Positions 41,027 to 52,035 of a stretch of DNA of 64,000 bases are shown piece after piece. Numbering within the stretch: the stretch's first letter is position 1; every line of letters begins with the position of its first letter. The DNA lies in NCBI RefSeq assembly GCF_009469695.1, contig NZ_SSSR01000012.1, positions 25,291 to 89,290 of the forward strand. The letters are read 5' to 3'. The notes beneath the pieces were generated by a model. That model searched no databases and was not told the origin of the DNA. It saw nothing but the letters and a program-made list of their open reading frames with translations. This DNA is from Propionivibrio limicola (GTDB lineage Bacteria > Pseudomonadota > Gammaproteobacteria > Burkholderiales > Rhodocyclaceae). The position numbers were made by a program, and so were the translations under genes.

Positions 41027-41099
41027 GAAAAGCTCGTTCCCGAAAGCAGGTAAAATCTTGATTTGCCGCATTCTAACCGCCCTTCCGGCGTTCCTGCCC

Positions 41100-42388
41100 A
41101 TGTCTGCCACATCCCTCCGCCGTACTCCAGAACTCCTCGCTCCCGCCGGTTCGCTGGTCATGATGCGCAACGCCTATGCTTTCGGCGCCGATGCCGTCTA
41201 TGCCGGCCAGCCGCGCTACAGCCTGCGCGTGCGCAACAACGAATTCGGCAATCTCGAAGCCATCGGCAACGCGATTGCCGAAGCGCACGCCGGCGGCAAG
41301 CTGTTTTACGTCGTCAGCAACGTGCTGCCGCACAATACCAAGGTGCGCAGCTACCTCGCCGACATGGCGCCGGTCATCGCGCTCAAGCCGGACGCGCTGA
41401 TCATGGCCGACCCCGGCCTGATCGACATGGTGCGCGAAAAATGGCCGGAGATGCCGGTGCATCTCTCGGTACAGGCGAACACCGTCAACTTCGCCGCCGT
41501 GCGTTTCTGGAAGAAGCTCGGCGTCAGCCGCATCATCCTGTCGCGCGAACTGTCGCTCGACGAGGTCGCCGAAATCCGTCAGGAATGCCCGGACATCGAA
41601 CTCGAAGTTTTCGTACACGGCGCGCTGTGCGTCGCTTATTCGGGCCGCTGCCTGCTCTCCGGCTACTTCAACCGGCGCGATTCGAATCAGGGCACCTGCA
41701 CCAATTCCTGCCGCTGGGATTACAAGGTCAAGGCGGCCGACGAGAACCCGGCCGGCGATGTACAGCCAGCGCAAAAGGTCTGGCTGCTCGAAGAGAAGGA
41801 ACGCCCCGGCGAACTGATGCCGATCGAGGAAGACGAGCACGGCACCTACATCATGAACTCGAAGGACCTGCGCGCCGTCGAGCACGTCCAGCGCCTCGTC
41901 GATATCGGCATCGATTCGCTGAAAATCGAAGGCCGCACCAAGTCGCCGTATTACGTGGCGCGCGCCGCCCAGGTCTACCGCCGCGCCATCGACGACGCCG
42001 TCGCCGGTCGGCCGTTCAACCCGCAACTGCTCGGCGAACTCGAAGGGCTGGCCAACCGCGGCTACACCGACGGTTTCTACCAGCGCCACCACGAAGCCGA
42101 CATGCAGAACTACCTGCGCGGCCATTCCGAATCGGGACGCAGCCTCTACGTCGGCGACGTGATCGGCTGGGATGCGGCGCGTGGTCTGGCCGAGATCGAC
42201 GTCAAGAACCGCTTCGCCGTCGGCGACCGCATCGAGGTCATCCATCCTTCGGGCAACTTCGAGCTGCCGCTGACGCGCATGGAAAATGCCGACGGCGCCG
42301 CGCTCGACGTCGCGCCGGGCAACGGCCACCGCGTCTGGATTCCGCTGCCGAAGGCGCTGCCGGGCGCCCTGCTCGCCCGCTTTCTTTG

Positions 42389-42389
<1 letters not shown>
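41100..42389 (+). CDS. trhP: tRNA 5-hydroxyuridine synthesis protein TrhP (U32 family)
   Basis: 429 residues, U32 peptidase-like family, YegQ/TrhP branch. TrhP hydroxylates U34 of tRNAs with prephenate as cofactor source. Landmarks: [51 protein letters not shown], the family signature [21 protein letters not shown] with iron-sulfur Cys continuing in GTCTNSCRW, and [13 protein letters not shown]. The start at 41100 excludes an unrelated extension. It overlaps recQ by one base (TGATG). Confidence 0.9.
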
Positions 42390-44245
<1,856 letters not shown>

Positions 44246-44902
44246 TCAGCGGACCACCTCCTGGCCGCTCACCGAAATATCGTCCAGTTCCTGATGCAGC
44301 AGCACGGCCGGCGCGTTGACGCGCGGACACTGCCGCAATTCGCCGATCTGCCGGAAGCCGAACTGCCGCCGGTAGTACGGCGCGTGGCGCGGGTTGACCT
44401 CGATGACGACGTCGCTGGCGGCGAAGAACATCATTCCGTGGAACATCGCCGTCCGGAACAGGGTCGTGAGCAGCTCGGGGGAACTCGCTTCCGGGGTGAT
44501 CGCCAGCCGCGTGACTTCGCACAGCACGCGTTCGGAGGTTCGCATGGTTGCGAGCTCTTCAGCATAGAGCGTGTCGGCCATCAGGCCGGAAGCGGAGTCC
44601 CGGCCGATGGTGACCGTTGCCACGGCCGCATCCGCCTGCCAGGCGGTCAGCGTCATCCGGTTGGGATCGTTCAATTCATAACCGACGGAGCGCGTGTCGT
44701 AGCCGCAACGGGCATACATTCGGCGCACGAGCAGACTGGCCGCGCCATGCTGGTATGGCGTCAACGCCGGGCGAATGTCGTAGTCGCCGTGACGCGAAGA
44801 ACCGTCCCAGAGCGACCAGAGCGAGGTTTGCCGCCGTTGTTCCCCGCCTTGGCTTGCGGACGCCTTGACTGGCCGCCGGGTCTCGTGTGTGACGTGCTGC
44901 AT
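44246..44902 (-). CDS. FeeM-like N-acyl amino acid synthase (GNAT)
   Basis: 218 residues. Core sequence RRMYARCGYDTRSVGYELNDPNRM, VATVTIGRDSASGLMADTLYAEEL, CEVTRLAI, HGMMFFAASDVVIEVNPRHAPYYRRQFGF is typical of the FeeM/autoinducer-synthase-like GNAT family that joins fatty acyl groups from ACP to amino acids. The product is unknown. It lies 33 bases downstream of the bactofilin gene on the same strand and so probably shares its sigma-54 promoter. Convergent with recQ, no gap. Confidence 0.75.
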   Translation of the reverse strand: MQHVTHETRRPVKASASQGGEQRRQTSLWSLWDGSSRHGDYDIRPALTPYQHGAASLLVRRMYARCGYDTRSVGYELNDPNRMTLTAWQADAAVATVTIGRDSASGLMADTLYAEELATMRTSERVLCEVTRLAITPEASSPELLTTLFRTAMFHGMMFFAASDVVIEVNPRHAPYYRRQFGFRQIGELRQCPRVNAPAVLLHQELDDISVSGQEVVR

Positions 44903-44935
44903 GTTTTTACTCTGAATGCCGGTGGGAGCGCACGC

Positions 44936-45580
44936 TTAAACGACCGCGGCCGTGAGGGTGTCCGACGCTTCCGCGACCGGGAGCGGCTTGTCCTTGGCCG
45001 GCATTCGTGCGGTGGTGCCCGGGGAAATCCGGCTGATGTCACCGCACAGCTCGCAGCCTTCGTCGGCGACCAGCGTGCCGTAGCGGATGGTGCCGTTCAC
45101 CCTTCCCGTCGAATGGATGATCAGCTGCGAGCGGGCCGTCAGCTCGCCCTCGAAGGTGCCGTGAATCTCGGCGACATCGACGCTCACCTTGCCGGCAAAC
45201 GAACCGCCTTCCGCAATACGGACGACGCGGCTGTCCATCGTCGCCTCGACGCGGCCCTCGACGACCAAGGTGTCGCAGTCGAGGATCTCGGCCCCCTTGA
45301 GCTTGACGTCGGGGCCGACGATCAGACGGGCGCCCATGGAATTTCCGCTCGCCGTGGCGTCGGTGGGTGTCGTTGCCGCTGGCGTCGCGAGCGCCGGAGC
45401 CATCGCCGTTAAAGCCTTGCCGCTGCTCTCGCTGGCCGCGGGTGTCAGGCGGGGAATGGGCTGCTCGGGTGCTCCGGACGGTTTTGCGACGGGGTTGGCT
45501 GCATTTCCCGGAACCGCCAGCGCCGATGCTTTGCGGTTGGCAGGGTCATTGCGATTGAAAATGGGGGATTTGTTGAACAT
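44936..45580 (-). CDS. Bactofilin (polymer-forming cytoskeletal protein)
   Basis: 214 residues. An Ala/Pro/Ser-rich disordered N-terminus of about 85 residues precedes the bactofilin beta-helix core (ARLIVGPDVKLKGAEILDCDTLVVEGRVEA, AEIHGTFEGELTARSQLIIHSTGRVNGTIRYGTLVADEGCELCGDI). Bactofilins polymerise without nucleotide and scaffold cell-wall or polymer-export machinery. The start MFNKSPIFNR at 45580 has GAGAGG upstream; a frame to 45640 would overlap the promoter. A sigma-54-type promoter at 45624-45639 and two GlrR-type sites lie upstream. First gene of a two-gene operon with the FeeM-like acyltransferase. Confidence 0.88.
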   Translation of the reverse strand: MFNKSPIFNRNDPANRKASALAVPGNAANPVAKPSGAPEQPIPRLTPAASESSGKALTAMAPALATPAATTPTDATASGNSMGARLIVGPDVKLKGAEILDCDTLVVEGRVEATMDSRVVRIAEGGSFAGKVSVDVAEIHGTFEGELTARSQLIIHSTGRVNGTIRYGTLVADEGCELCGDISRISPGTTARMPAKDKPLPVAEASDTLTAAVV

Positions 45581-45623
45581 GTGAGCCTCTCTGGCGCGCT
45601 GGAAAGCGGGGATTGCCCTCTTT

Positions 45624-45639
45624 AGCGATATCTGTGCCA
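45624..45639 (-). promoter_or_regulatory. Sigma-54 promoter of the bactofilin operon
   Basis: Minus strand TGGCACAGATATCGCT. The -24 GG and -12 GC are exactly 10 bases apart and TGGCAC is perfect; the -12 element reads TCGCT against TTGCW. Transcription would begin near 45613, about 33 bases before the bactofilin start codon. Confidence 0.75.
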
Positions 45640-45712
45640 TTTTTGAAAGTCATTCAAAAACAACGCATTAAATATATTTCTTGATTCGGCGTCTGAGTTT
45701 TTCAATCCTTGC

Positions 45713-45730
45713 TGTCGTGAAAAAGAGACA
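45713..45730. promoter_or_regulatory. GlrR-type activator site 1 (TGTC-N10-GACA)
   Basis: TGTCGTGAAAAAGAGACA, a perfect match to the TGTC-N10-GACA motif known for GlrR (QseF) in enterobacteria. Its centre is about 109 bases upstream of the predicted bactofilin transcription start, a normal distance for a sigma-54 activator. Confidence 0.75.
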
Positions 45731-45777
45731 GGGTTTCCGGCCGTCATCAGAAGGAACGGAAAAACAAATGCTTGCTG

Positions 45778-45795
45778 TGTCGCCGGCGGGCGACA
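45778..45795. promoter_or_regulatory. GlrR-type activator site 2 (TGTC-N10-GACA)
   Basis: TGTCGCCGGCGGGCGACA, a second perfect TGTC-N10-GACA, 65 bases from the first and about 60 bases in front of glrK. It could serve the bactofilin promoter and also glrK autoregulation. Confidence 0.75.
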
Positions 45796-45855
45796 AAAGC
45801 CGGCTTGCAATTTGTTACCGCGTGGATTGCGCCGACGCTCTACACTGAAAGCGCC

Positions 45856-47304
45856 ATGATTCGAATTTCGTTCCGCCAGGGGATGCTGGCCGGCTTCCTG
45901 TTGATTGCGCTTTTACTGGGTGGCGCGGCCATCCAGAGCTGGTGGCTGCTTGAACGTTTCGTCGCGCAGAACCGCCACGGCAACGAGGTGGCGTTGAAGG
46001 TTGCCGCCGCCACGCGGGAGCTTGCCGAACGCAGCGTCGACCTGGAGCGGAGTGCGCGCCAGTTCCTCGTCCTCAAGGATGCCGCTGTGCTTGGCCGCTT
46101 TGACGAACAGGCGGCGGCGGCGCAGCGCAGCGCCGACTATCTGGAAACGCTGCCCGGCAATCCGCTCGCCCCTCACCCCGCGGCCTGGCGCGAGGCCGTG
46201 GCGACGCTTGGCCACGGCCTGCATCGCGTCGTCGCGCGCGATGAGCTCACCCGGGCTCTCGACCGGCTGGCCGAAATCAACAACGCACTGGAGTTGCGCG
46301 CCCGCGACTGGATCGAGCAGCAACAGTTGGAGGCGTTTGCCGCGCTGGAGCAAAACCGGCGCCAACTCGGCTGGCGGGTGGCCGGTGCCGTCGCTGGCGC
46401 GTTGTTGGTCGCGCTGGCCATGGGCTGGTGGCTGACCCGCCCGCTGGCCATTCTCGAACGGGCGATCGAGCGGCTCGGCGGCAATCGCCTTGATGAGCCC
46501 GTCACCGTCGGTGGACCGGCCGACCTGCGGCAGGTCGGTCGTCAGCTGGATTGGTTGCGGCAACGACTGGGCGAACTGGAGCGCGAACGGCAACAAACGT
46601 TGCGCCACGTCTCGCACGAGCTGAAAACGCCATTGGCCGCGCTGCGCGAGGGTGTGGCGCTGTTGCAGGACGGGGTGGTCGGTCCGCTTGACGCGACGCA
46701 GCAGGAGGTCGTGACGATCCTGCAGCAGAACGCGATGACGCTGCAGCGACAGATCGAGGGGCTGCTGCGGCTCAACGCGGTGGCCTTCGACGCCCACCGT
46801 CTGCAGCTACAGCCCACCGTACTGACCGAGCTGCTGGCCGAGGCGGTGCGCGAGCGTGAATTGCAGATTCAGGCGCGTGGTCTTGCGGTCAGCCATGAAG
46901 CACCGTCCGTTACCCTCGGGCTGGATCGGGAAAAGCTGCGGGTCGTCCTCGACAATCTGTTGTCCAATGCCATCGATTTCAGCCCGCCGGGCGGCAGCGT
47001 TCGCCTGCTGGCTGCGTGCGATGGTGGCAGCAAGCGCTTGCGCATCGACTGCCTCGACGAGGGGCCCGGCGTCGCAAAAGCGGATGCGGAGCGGATTTTC
47101 GAGCCGTTCGTGCAGGGGCAACATGCTGCCCCGCTGCCGAGGCAGGGCAGCGGCGTCGGGTTGTCGATCGTGCGCGAGCTGGTCGGCGGCATGGGGGGCG
47201 AAGTTCGCCTTGTCGATGATGACGACCAAGGTGAGGATGCGCCGGGAAACGCCGCTCGCCGTGGCGCACACTTCCGGATCGAGGTGCCTTATGAGATGTC
47301 ATGA
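45856..47304 (+). CDS. glrK: Sensor histidine kinase, GlrK/QseE type
   Basis: 482 residues. Two membrane helices (MLAGFLLIALLLGGAAIQSWW and VAGAVAGALLVALAMGWWL) enclose a helical periplasmic domain of about 150 residues, then HAMP, H-box LRHVSHELKTPLAALREGVALLQDGVVGPLD, and ATPase boxes DNLLSNAIDFSP, DEGPGVAKADAERIFEPF and GSGVGLSIVREL. The H-box wording and the gene order kinase-lipoprotein-sigma-54 regulator match the GlrK-QseG-GlrR system, which in E. coli controls the GlmY small RNA and responds to envelope conditions. The start at 45856 follows a 275-base regulatory gap. Overlaps the next gene by 14 bases. Confidence 0.85.
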   Translation: MIRISFRQGMLAGFLLIALLLGGAAIQSWWLLERFVAQNRHGNEVALKVAAATRELAERSVDLERSARQFLVLKDAAVLGRFDEQAAAAQRSADYLETLPGNPLAPHPAAWREAVATLGHGLHRVVARDELTRALDRLAEINNALELRARDWIEQQQLEAFAALEQNRRQLGWRVAGAVAGALLVALAMGWWLTRPLAILERAIERLGGNRLDEPVTVGGPADLRQVGRQLDWLRQRLGELERERQQTLRHVSHELKTPLAALREGVALLQDGVVGPLDATQQEVVTILQQNAMTLQRQIEGLLRLNAVAFDAHRLQLQPTVLTELLAEAVRERELQIQARGLAVSHEAPSVTLGLDREKLRVVLDNLLSNAIDFSPPGGSVRLLAACDGGSKRLRIDCLDEGPGVAKADAERIFEPFVQGQHAAPLPRQGSGVGLSIVRELVGGMGGEVRLVDDDDQGEDAPGNAARRGAHFRIEVPYEMS

Positions 47305-47869
47305 CCGCATGCAGGCCGCGTCGGGCGACTGGCGACGCCTCGCGCTGAGTGTTTCCGCCCTGCTGGCGTTCGCCCTTGGCGCCTGCTCGACGCCGTTGCC
47401 GGTGGCCGAAGAGGCGGGCGAAGGCACGCGCCATGTGGCGGTGCAGGTCGACGAAACGGCCATGCTGCCGGTGCTCGGCTACAGCCAGCTGCTGCTGCGC
47501 TTGACGCCACAGGAACTGGCGCGCGAGCGGATCGTCCTGACGGCGATGCCGCCGACGCCGTCGCGCCAGGTGCGCCTCGCGCTGCTGCTCGGTCAGCCGC
47601 ACGGGCCGCGCGATCTGGGGCGCGCCCTGAATCTGCTCGACGCGGTGCTGAAATCGACGGCGCCCGATGCGGTCAGCCTGCAACCGCTGGCCCGGACGCT
47701 GGCCAGCCAGTATCAGGAGCGCCAGCGTCTTGAGGCGCTGAACGATAAACTCGCGCAGCAGGCGAAGGACGCGCAGCGTCGCAGCGACGAACTGCAGCAG
47801 AAGCTGGACGCCATCACCGACATCGAGAAAACGATGACCACCCGTCCGCCCCAGCCGCGTACTCCCTGA
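47291..47869 (+). CDS. QseG-like lipoprotein
   Basis: 192 residues. The signal region ends with lipobox LGAC (ALLAFALGACSTP), so it is a lipoprotein. A conserved-looking domain (LGYSQLLLRLTPQELARERIVL, RQVRLALLLGQP) is followed by a C-terminal coiled coil (YQERQRLEALNDKLAQQAKDAQRRSDELQQKL). QseG in E. coli is an outer-membrane lipoprotein that touches and stimulates the kinase QseE/GlrK. Position between kinase and regulator supports this role. The start at 47291 has GAGGTG and overlaps glrK. Confidence 0.8.
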   Translation: MRCHDRMQAASGDWRRLALSVSALLAFALGACSTPLPVAEEAGEGTRHVAVQVDETAMLPVLGYSQLLLRLTPQELARERIVLTAMPPTPSRQVRLALLLGQPHGPRDLGRALNLLDAVLKSTAPDAVSLQPLARTLASQYQERQRLEALNDKLAQQAKDAQRRSDELQQKLDAITDIEKTMTTRPPQPRTP

Positions 47870-47881
47870 ACAACCGATGGA

Positions 47882-49312
<1,431 letters not shown>

Positions 49313-49430
49313 TCTTGCATACCTGCTCCGTCTGAAATATTTGGCAACAGACAGTGCGTGTTGCGAAATAACCCGGTTACCCGGGCTCGCCATAATCGTC
49401 GGCACAGTCATTTTGCAAAGGAGAAATGTG

Positions 49431-50012
49431 ATGCGCGCGAATACTCCGGTAGCCGCCGGTTCCGCCATGGAGTTGGCCCAAGCCGGGCGCTTTGACAACT
49501 GGCTCAAGAAATATGCGACGCCGCTGACGATGGCGCTCGGAGTGGTGGTGTGTGTCACCGGCGTCATGATGTTCTACCGCTTCTACAAAGGCGAGGTGGC
49601 GGCCATGCACGAATGGCTGGGCCTGGCCTTCGTCGCGGCCACTGTCCTGCATCTGCTGCGCCACCGAAAATCGCTGACGCGTCTGTTCGCCGATGCGCGC
49701 ACGCAGATCCTGCTCGTCGTGGTGGCGCTGGTTTCGGTGGCCTTTATCGTCTTTCCGTCCGCCAAGGAGGGAAATCTGATGCGTCAGACGGTCGGCGCCG
49801 TACTGCGTGCGCCGATTGGCGATGTGGCGCCGGTGCTCGGCGTATCGGCGGCGGAAGTGCTCGAACGGGTGGCGCAGGCGGGCGTTGGCGATGCCACGGC
49901 GGCGGAATCGCTGGAGGCGCTGGCGCGTGCCCATCACATGGAGCCGGTCAAACTGCTTTCGGCGGTCGTCAATCCGCCGCGCCGGCCGGACGATCTCGTC
50001 GAGAAGGAATAG
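49431..50012 (+). CDS. DUF4405-like membrane protein
   Basis: 193 residues. Three membrane helices in the first half (ATPLTMALGVVVCVTGVMMFY, HEWLGLAFVAATVLHLLRHRKSL, ILLVVVALVSVAFIVFP); the His in HEWLG and LHLLRH could bind haem, as in DUF4405 cytochrome-b-like proteins. The C-terminal 80 residues form a soluble helical domain (VLGVSAAEVLERVAQAGVGDATAAESLEALA). AAGGAG lies seven bases before the start. Partner and function unknown. Confidence 0.72.
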   Translation: MRANTPVAAGSAMELAQAGRFDNWLKKYATPLTMALGVVVCVTGVMMFYRFYKGEVAAMHEWLGLAFVAATVLHLLRHRKSLTRLFADARTQILLVVVALVSVAFIVFPSAKEGNLMRQTVGAVLRAPIGDVAPVLGVSAAEVLERVAQAGVGDATAAESLEALARAHHMEPVKLLSAVVNPPRRPDDLVEKE

Positions 50013-50216
50013 CGCGGCGGCTGTCTCCGTCGGTGTTGCAAACCCGACATTGTGCTGCCGGTGCGGCGGGGGCCGGACCGGCGTCGCTTGCCATTCATGG
50101 GTTTGAGGGATGGGCCTTGAATTTGCTTTAGACGGCTGAACGCGCGTCGGGCCAGTGGGTTTTCGTTGTCCCGACGCACACGTTTGCCGATAAAACGATT
50201 CCTCAAGGGAGATCCC

Positions 50217-50774
50217 ATGCTGCTCGACCGTTACGAACCACTTTTCTTCAACGCCAATTTCAAGGAGCAAGGCTCCGCGGCCGGGGTGTTTGCCTACCGC
50301 GGCGAACTGATCCTGCAGGAGGGCGAAGTTGCCGATGCGCAAGGGCGGCGCAAACCGCCGGTCAGTCTGCTCCGGCAGGCGATTGCGCTGGCCAGCGGCG
50401 AGCAACTGCAGCTGCTCGCCGGTTCGCTCGACCAACTGCAGGATTTCCAGGTGCTGCTCGAGAAGTGCGGCGCCGACATCCAGCCCGGCGCGATCGTTGT
50501 CCTGTTCGTCGTCAATATTCCCAAGGCGTTCGTCTCAACGGTCAATGGGGTGAGCGTCGCGTTCTACCCGCTCGTGCAGGGGCTGGTGTGGAGCGAACTG
50601 TGCGAGATGGCAGCGCTCGAAAAAGCCGACTTCAAGGGCCAGGGCGCGACCGACAAGGTGGTGACCTTGTTTGAAGGACTGAAGAACTACAAGTACAAGC
50701 TGCCCGAAATGAGTCTCGACGAGGCGATGAAAACAACCAACGACGCCAAGCGCGAGACTCACGGCGCGATCTGA
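50217..50774 (+). CDS. Conserved hypothetical protein, 185 aa
   Basis: Soluble protein without recognised motif; contains VSLLRQAIALASGEQLQLLAGSLDQLQDFQVLLEKCG and PGAIVVLFVVNIPKAFVSTVNG. The start MLLDRYEPLFF at 50217 has AAGGGAG upstream. The leader has an 8-bp hairpin (50144-50177). A good intrinsic terminator follows at 50780, so it is a single-gene unit. No function can be assigned. Confidence 0.68.
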   Translation: MLLDRYEPLFFNANFKEQGSAAGVFAYRGELILQEGEVADAQGRRKPPVSLLRQAIALASGEQLQLLAGSLDQLQDFQVLLEKCGADIQPGAIVVLFVVNIPKAFVSTVNGVSVAFYPLVQGLVWSELCEMAALEKADFKGQGATDKVVTLFEGLKNYKYKLPEMSLDEAMKTTNDAKRETHGAI

Positions 50775-50779
50775 TGGAA

Positions 50780-50806
50780 ACCCGGCCGGAAGGCCGGGTG
50801 CGTTTT
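50780..50806 (+). terminator. Intrinsic terminator
   Basis: Stem ACCCGGCC/GGCCGGGT with a GGAA loop, followed by GCGTTTT, six bases after the stop of the 185-residue protein gene. Confidence 0.75.
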
Positions 50807-50927
50807 CGCGGAGGACAGGGATTGGAGCGATGATATGGGCGGGGGAGGTTACGCCGCCAATTTCTCTGCGGCGCTGAAACGATTTGATAACATCTTGTCA
50901 TTAGCCACAAGATGGAGCCCGGTACGC

Positions 50928-51995
50928 ATGAAGTATGATCTACCGCCGTTTGCGGTCCTGATCGATGCCGACAATGTTCGGTTGGACACTATTTCCCCCA
51001 TTCTGGAGGAAATTACGAGACATTCTCGCGTAACCGTACGACGTATCTACGGTGATTTCACCAGCCAGAACCTTGCCGCCTGGAAAGGCAAGCTGGCCGA
51101 ACATGCGATCCATCCCATACAGCAGTACCGCAACACCACCGGAAAGAATGCAAGCGACAGCGCGCTTATCATCGATGCGATGGATCTCCTCCATTCGCGT
51201 CGTTTCGAGGGCTTTTGCCTTGTCAGTAGCGATAGCGACTTTACTCGTCTCGCAACCCGCATTCGTGAAGATGGTCTGGTCGTTTTTGGCTTTGGTGAGA
51301 AAAAGGCGCCCAAGGCCTTCGTGAATGCCTGTGATCGTTACATTTACGTCGAAAATCTGCTTGAGGCTCCCCAGCCAGAGCAGACGCCGGAAGCGAGGAA
51401 TGAACCCGCTTCAGAGTCTTGCGAGAAGGAAGTCGGGAAAATCGCATCTTCCGGCGATACCCTCCCCGAGCCGGAAGGTGAAAAGCCCCTTGCGTTTCGG
51501 CCTCCTGCCATGGCGGTAAAGATCCTGCTTCGGGCCTACACGAACGTGGCCGATGAGCAGGGCTGGGCGATGCTGGGCCAAATGTCGACGTATATCCATG
51601 CCAATTATCCGGATTTCGATCCGCGCACGCACGGCTGCGCAAAATTCATCGACCTCGTCCAGAAAACCGTTGCATTCGAGTTGGTGCAGCGAGCCTACAA
51701 GAATGGGCAAAGTTATTTTTGCCGACCGCTTCGGGCGGCATGTGCGCCGCTGTCTGGCGCTGAAAAAACCAAGCAATACATGGCCTCGCTTGAACAAGCG
51801 GTGCAGGCAGCTACGGCCACGAATGGCTGGGCGCCTATTGGAATGATCGGGCAAAAACTCAAAGGGCTTGGTTGCAGCGTCAAGGAGTCCGGGTATGCAA
51901 CGCTGACAGAGGCTTTGACGGCTGCAGGGCGCTTCGAGATGACAGGATCAGGGGCTGCCCGATATTTCCGGGTCAAAGGTCAGCCGAACAGATGA
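50928..51995 (+). CDS. NYN ribonuclease-like protein with two OST-HTH/LOTUS domains
   Basis: 355 residues. The N-terminal NYN (PIN-like) domain has the acidic residues of a nuclease: VLIDADNVRLD, NASDSALIIDAMDLL and LVSSDSDFTRLATRIREDG. Two OST-HTH (LOTUS) RNA-binding domains follow (KILLRAYTNVADEQGWAMLGQMSTYI and QAVQAATATNGWAPIGMIGQKLKG), joined by a charged linker. Proteins of this type (LabA/MARF1-like) cut or sequester RNA; some lie in defence-related contexts. The start MKYDLPPFAVL at 50928 is the family start. GC content of the gene is lower than its surroundings. Confidence 0.85.
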   Translation: MKYDLPPFAVLIDADNVRLDTISPILEEITRHSRVTVRRIYGDFTSQNLAAWKGKLAEHAIHPIQQYRNTTGKNASDSALIIDAMDLLHSRRFEGFCLVSSDSDFTRLATRIREDGLVVFGFGEKKAPKAFVNACDRYIYVENLLEAPQPEQTPEARNEPASESCEKEVGKIASSGDTLPEPEGEKPLAFRPPAMAVKILLRAYTNVADEQGWAMLGQMSTYIHANYPDFDPRTHGCAKFIDLVQKTVAFELVQRAYKNGQSYFCRPLRAACAPLSGAEKTKQYMASLEQAVQAATATNGWAPIGMIGQKLKGLGCSVKESGYATLTEALTAAGRFEMTGSGAARYFRVKGQPNR

Positions 51996-52035
51996 TGCGC
52001 CAGTAACCGAAGCCGAATTGAGCTTCTACTCCGGC

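Noticed and set aside
49335..49356. Possible sigma-54 promoter before the DUF4405 gene (TTGGCAACAGACAGTGC)
   Set aside because: The GG and GC elements are 11 rather than 10 bases apart, and sigma-54 tolerates spacing changes poorly.
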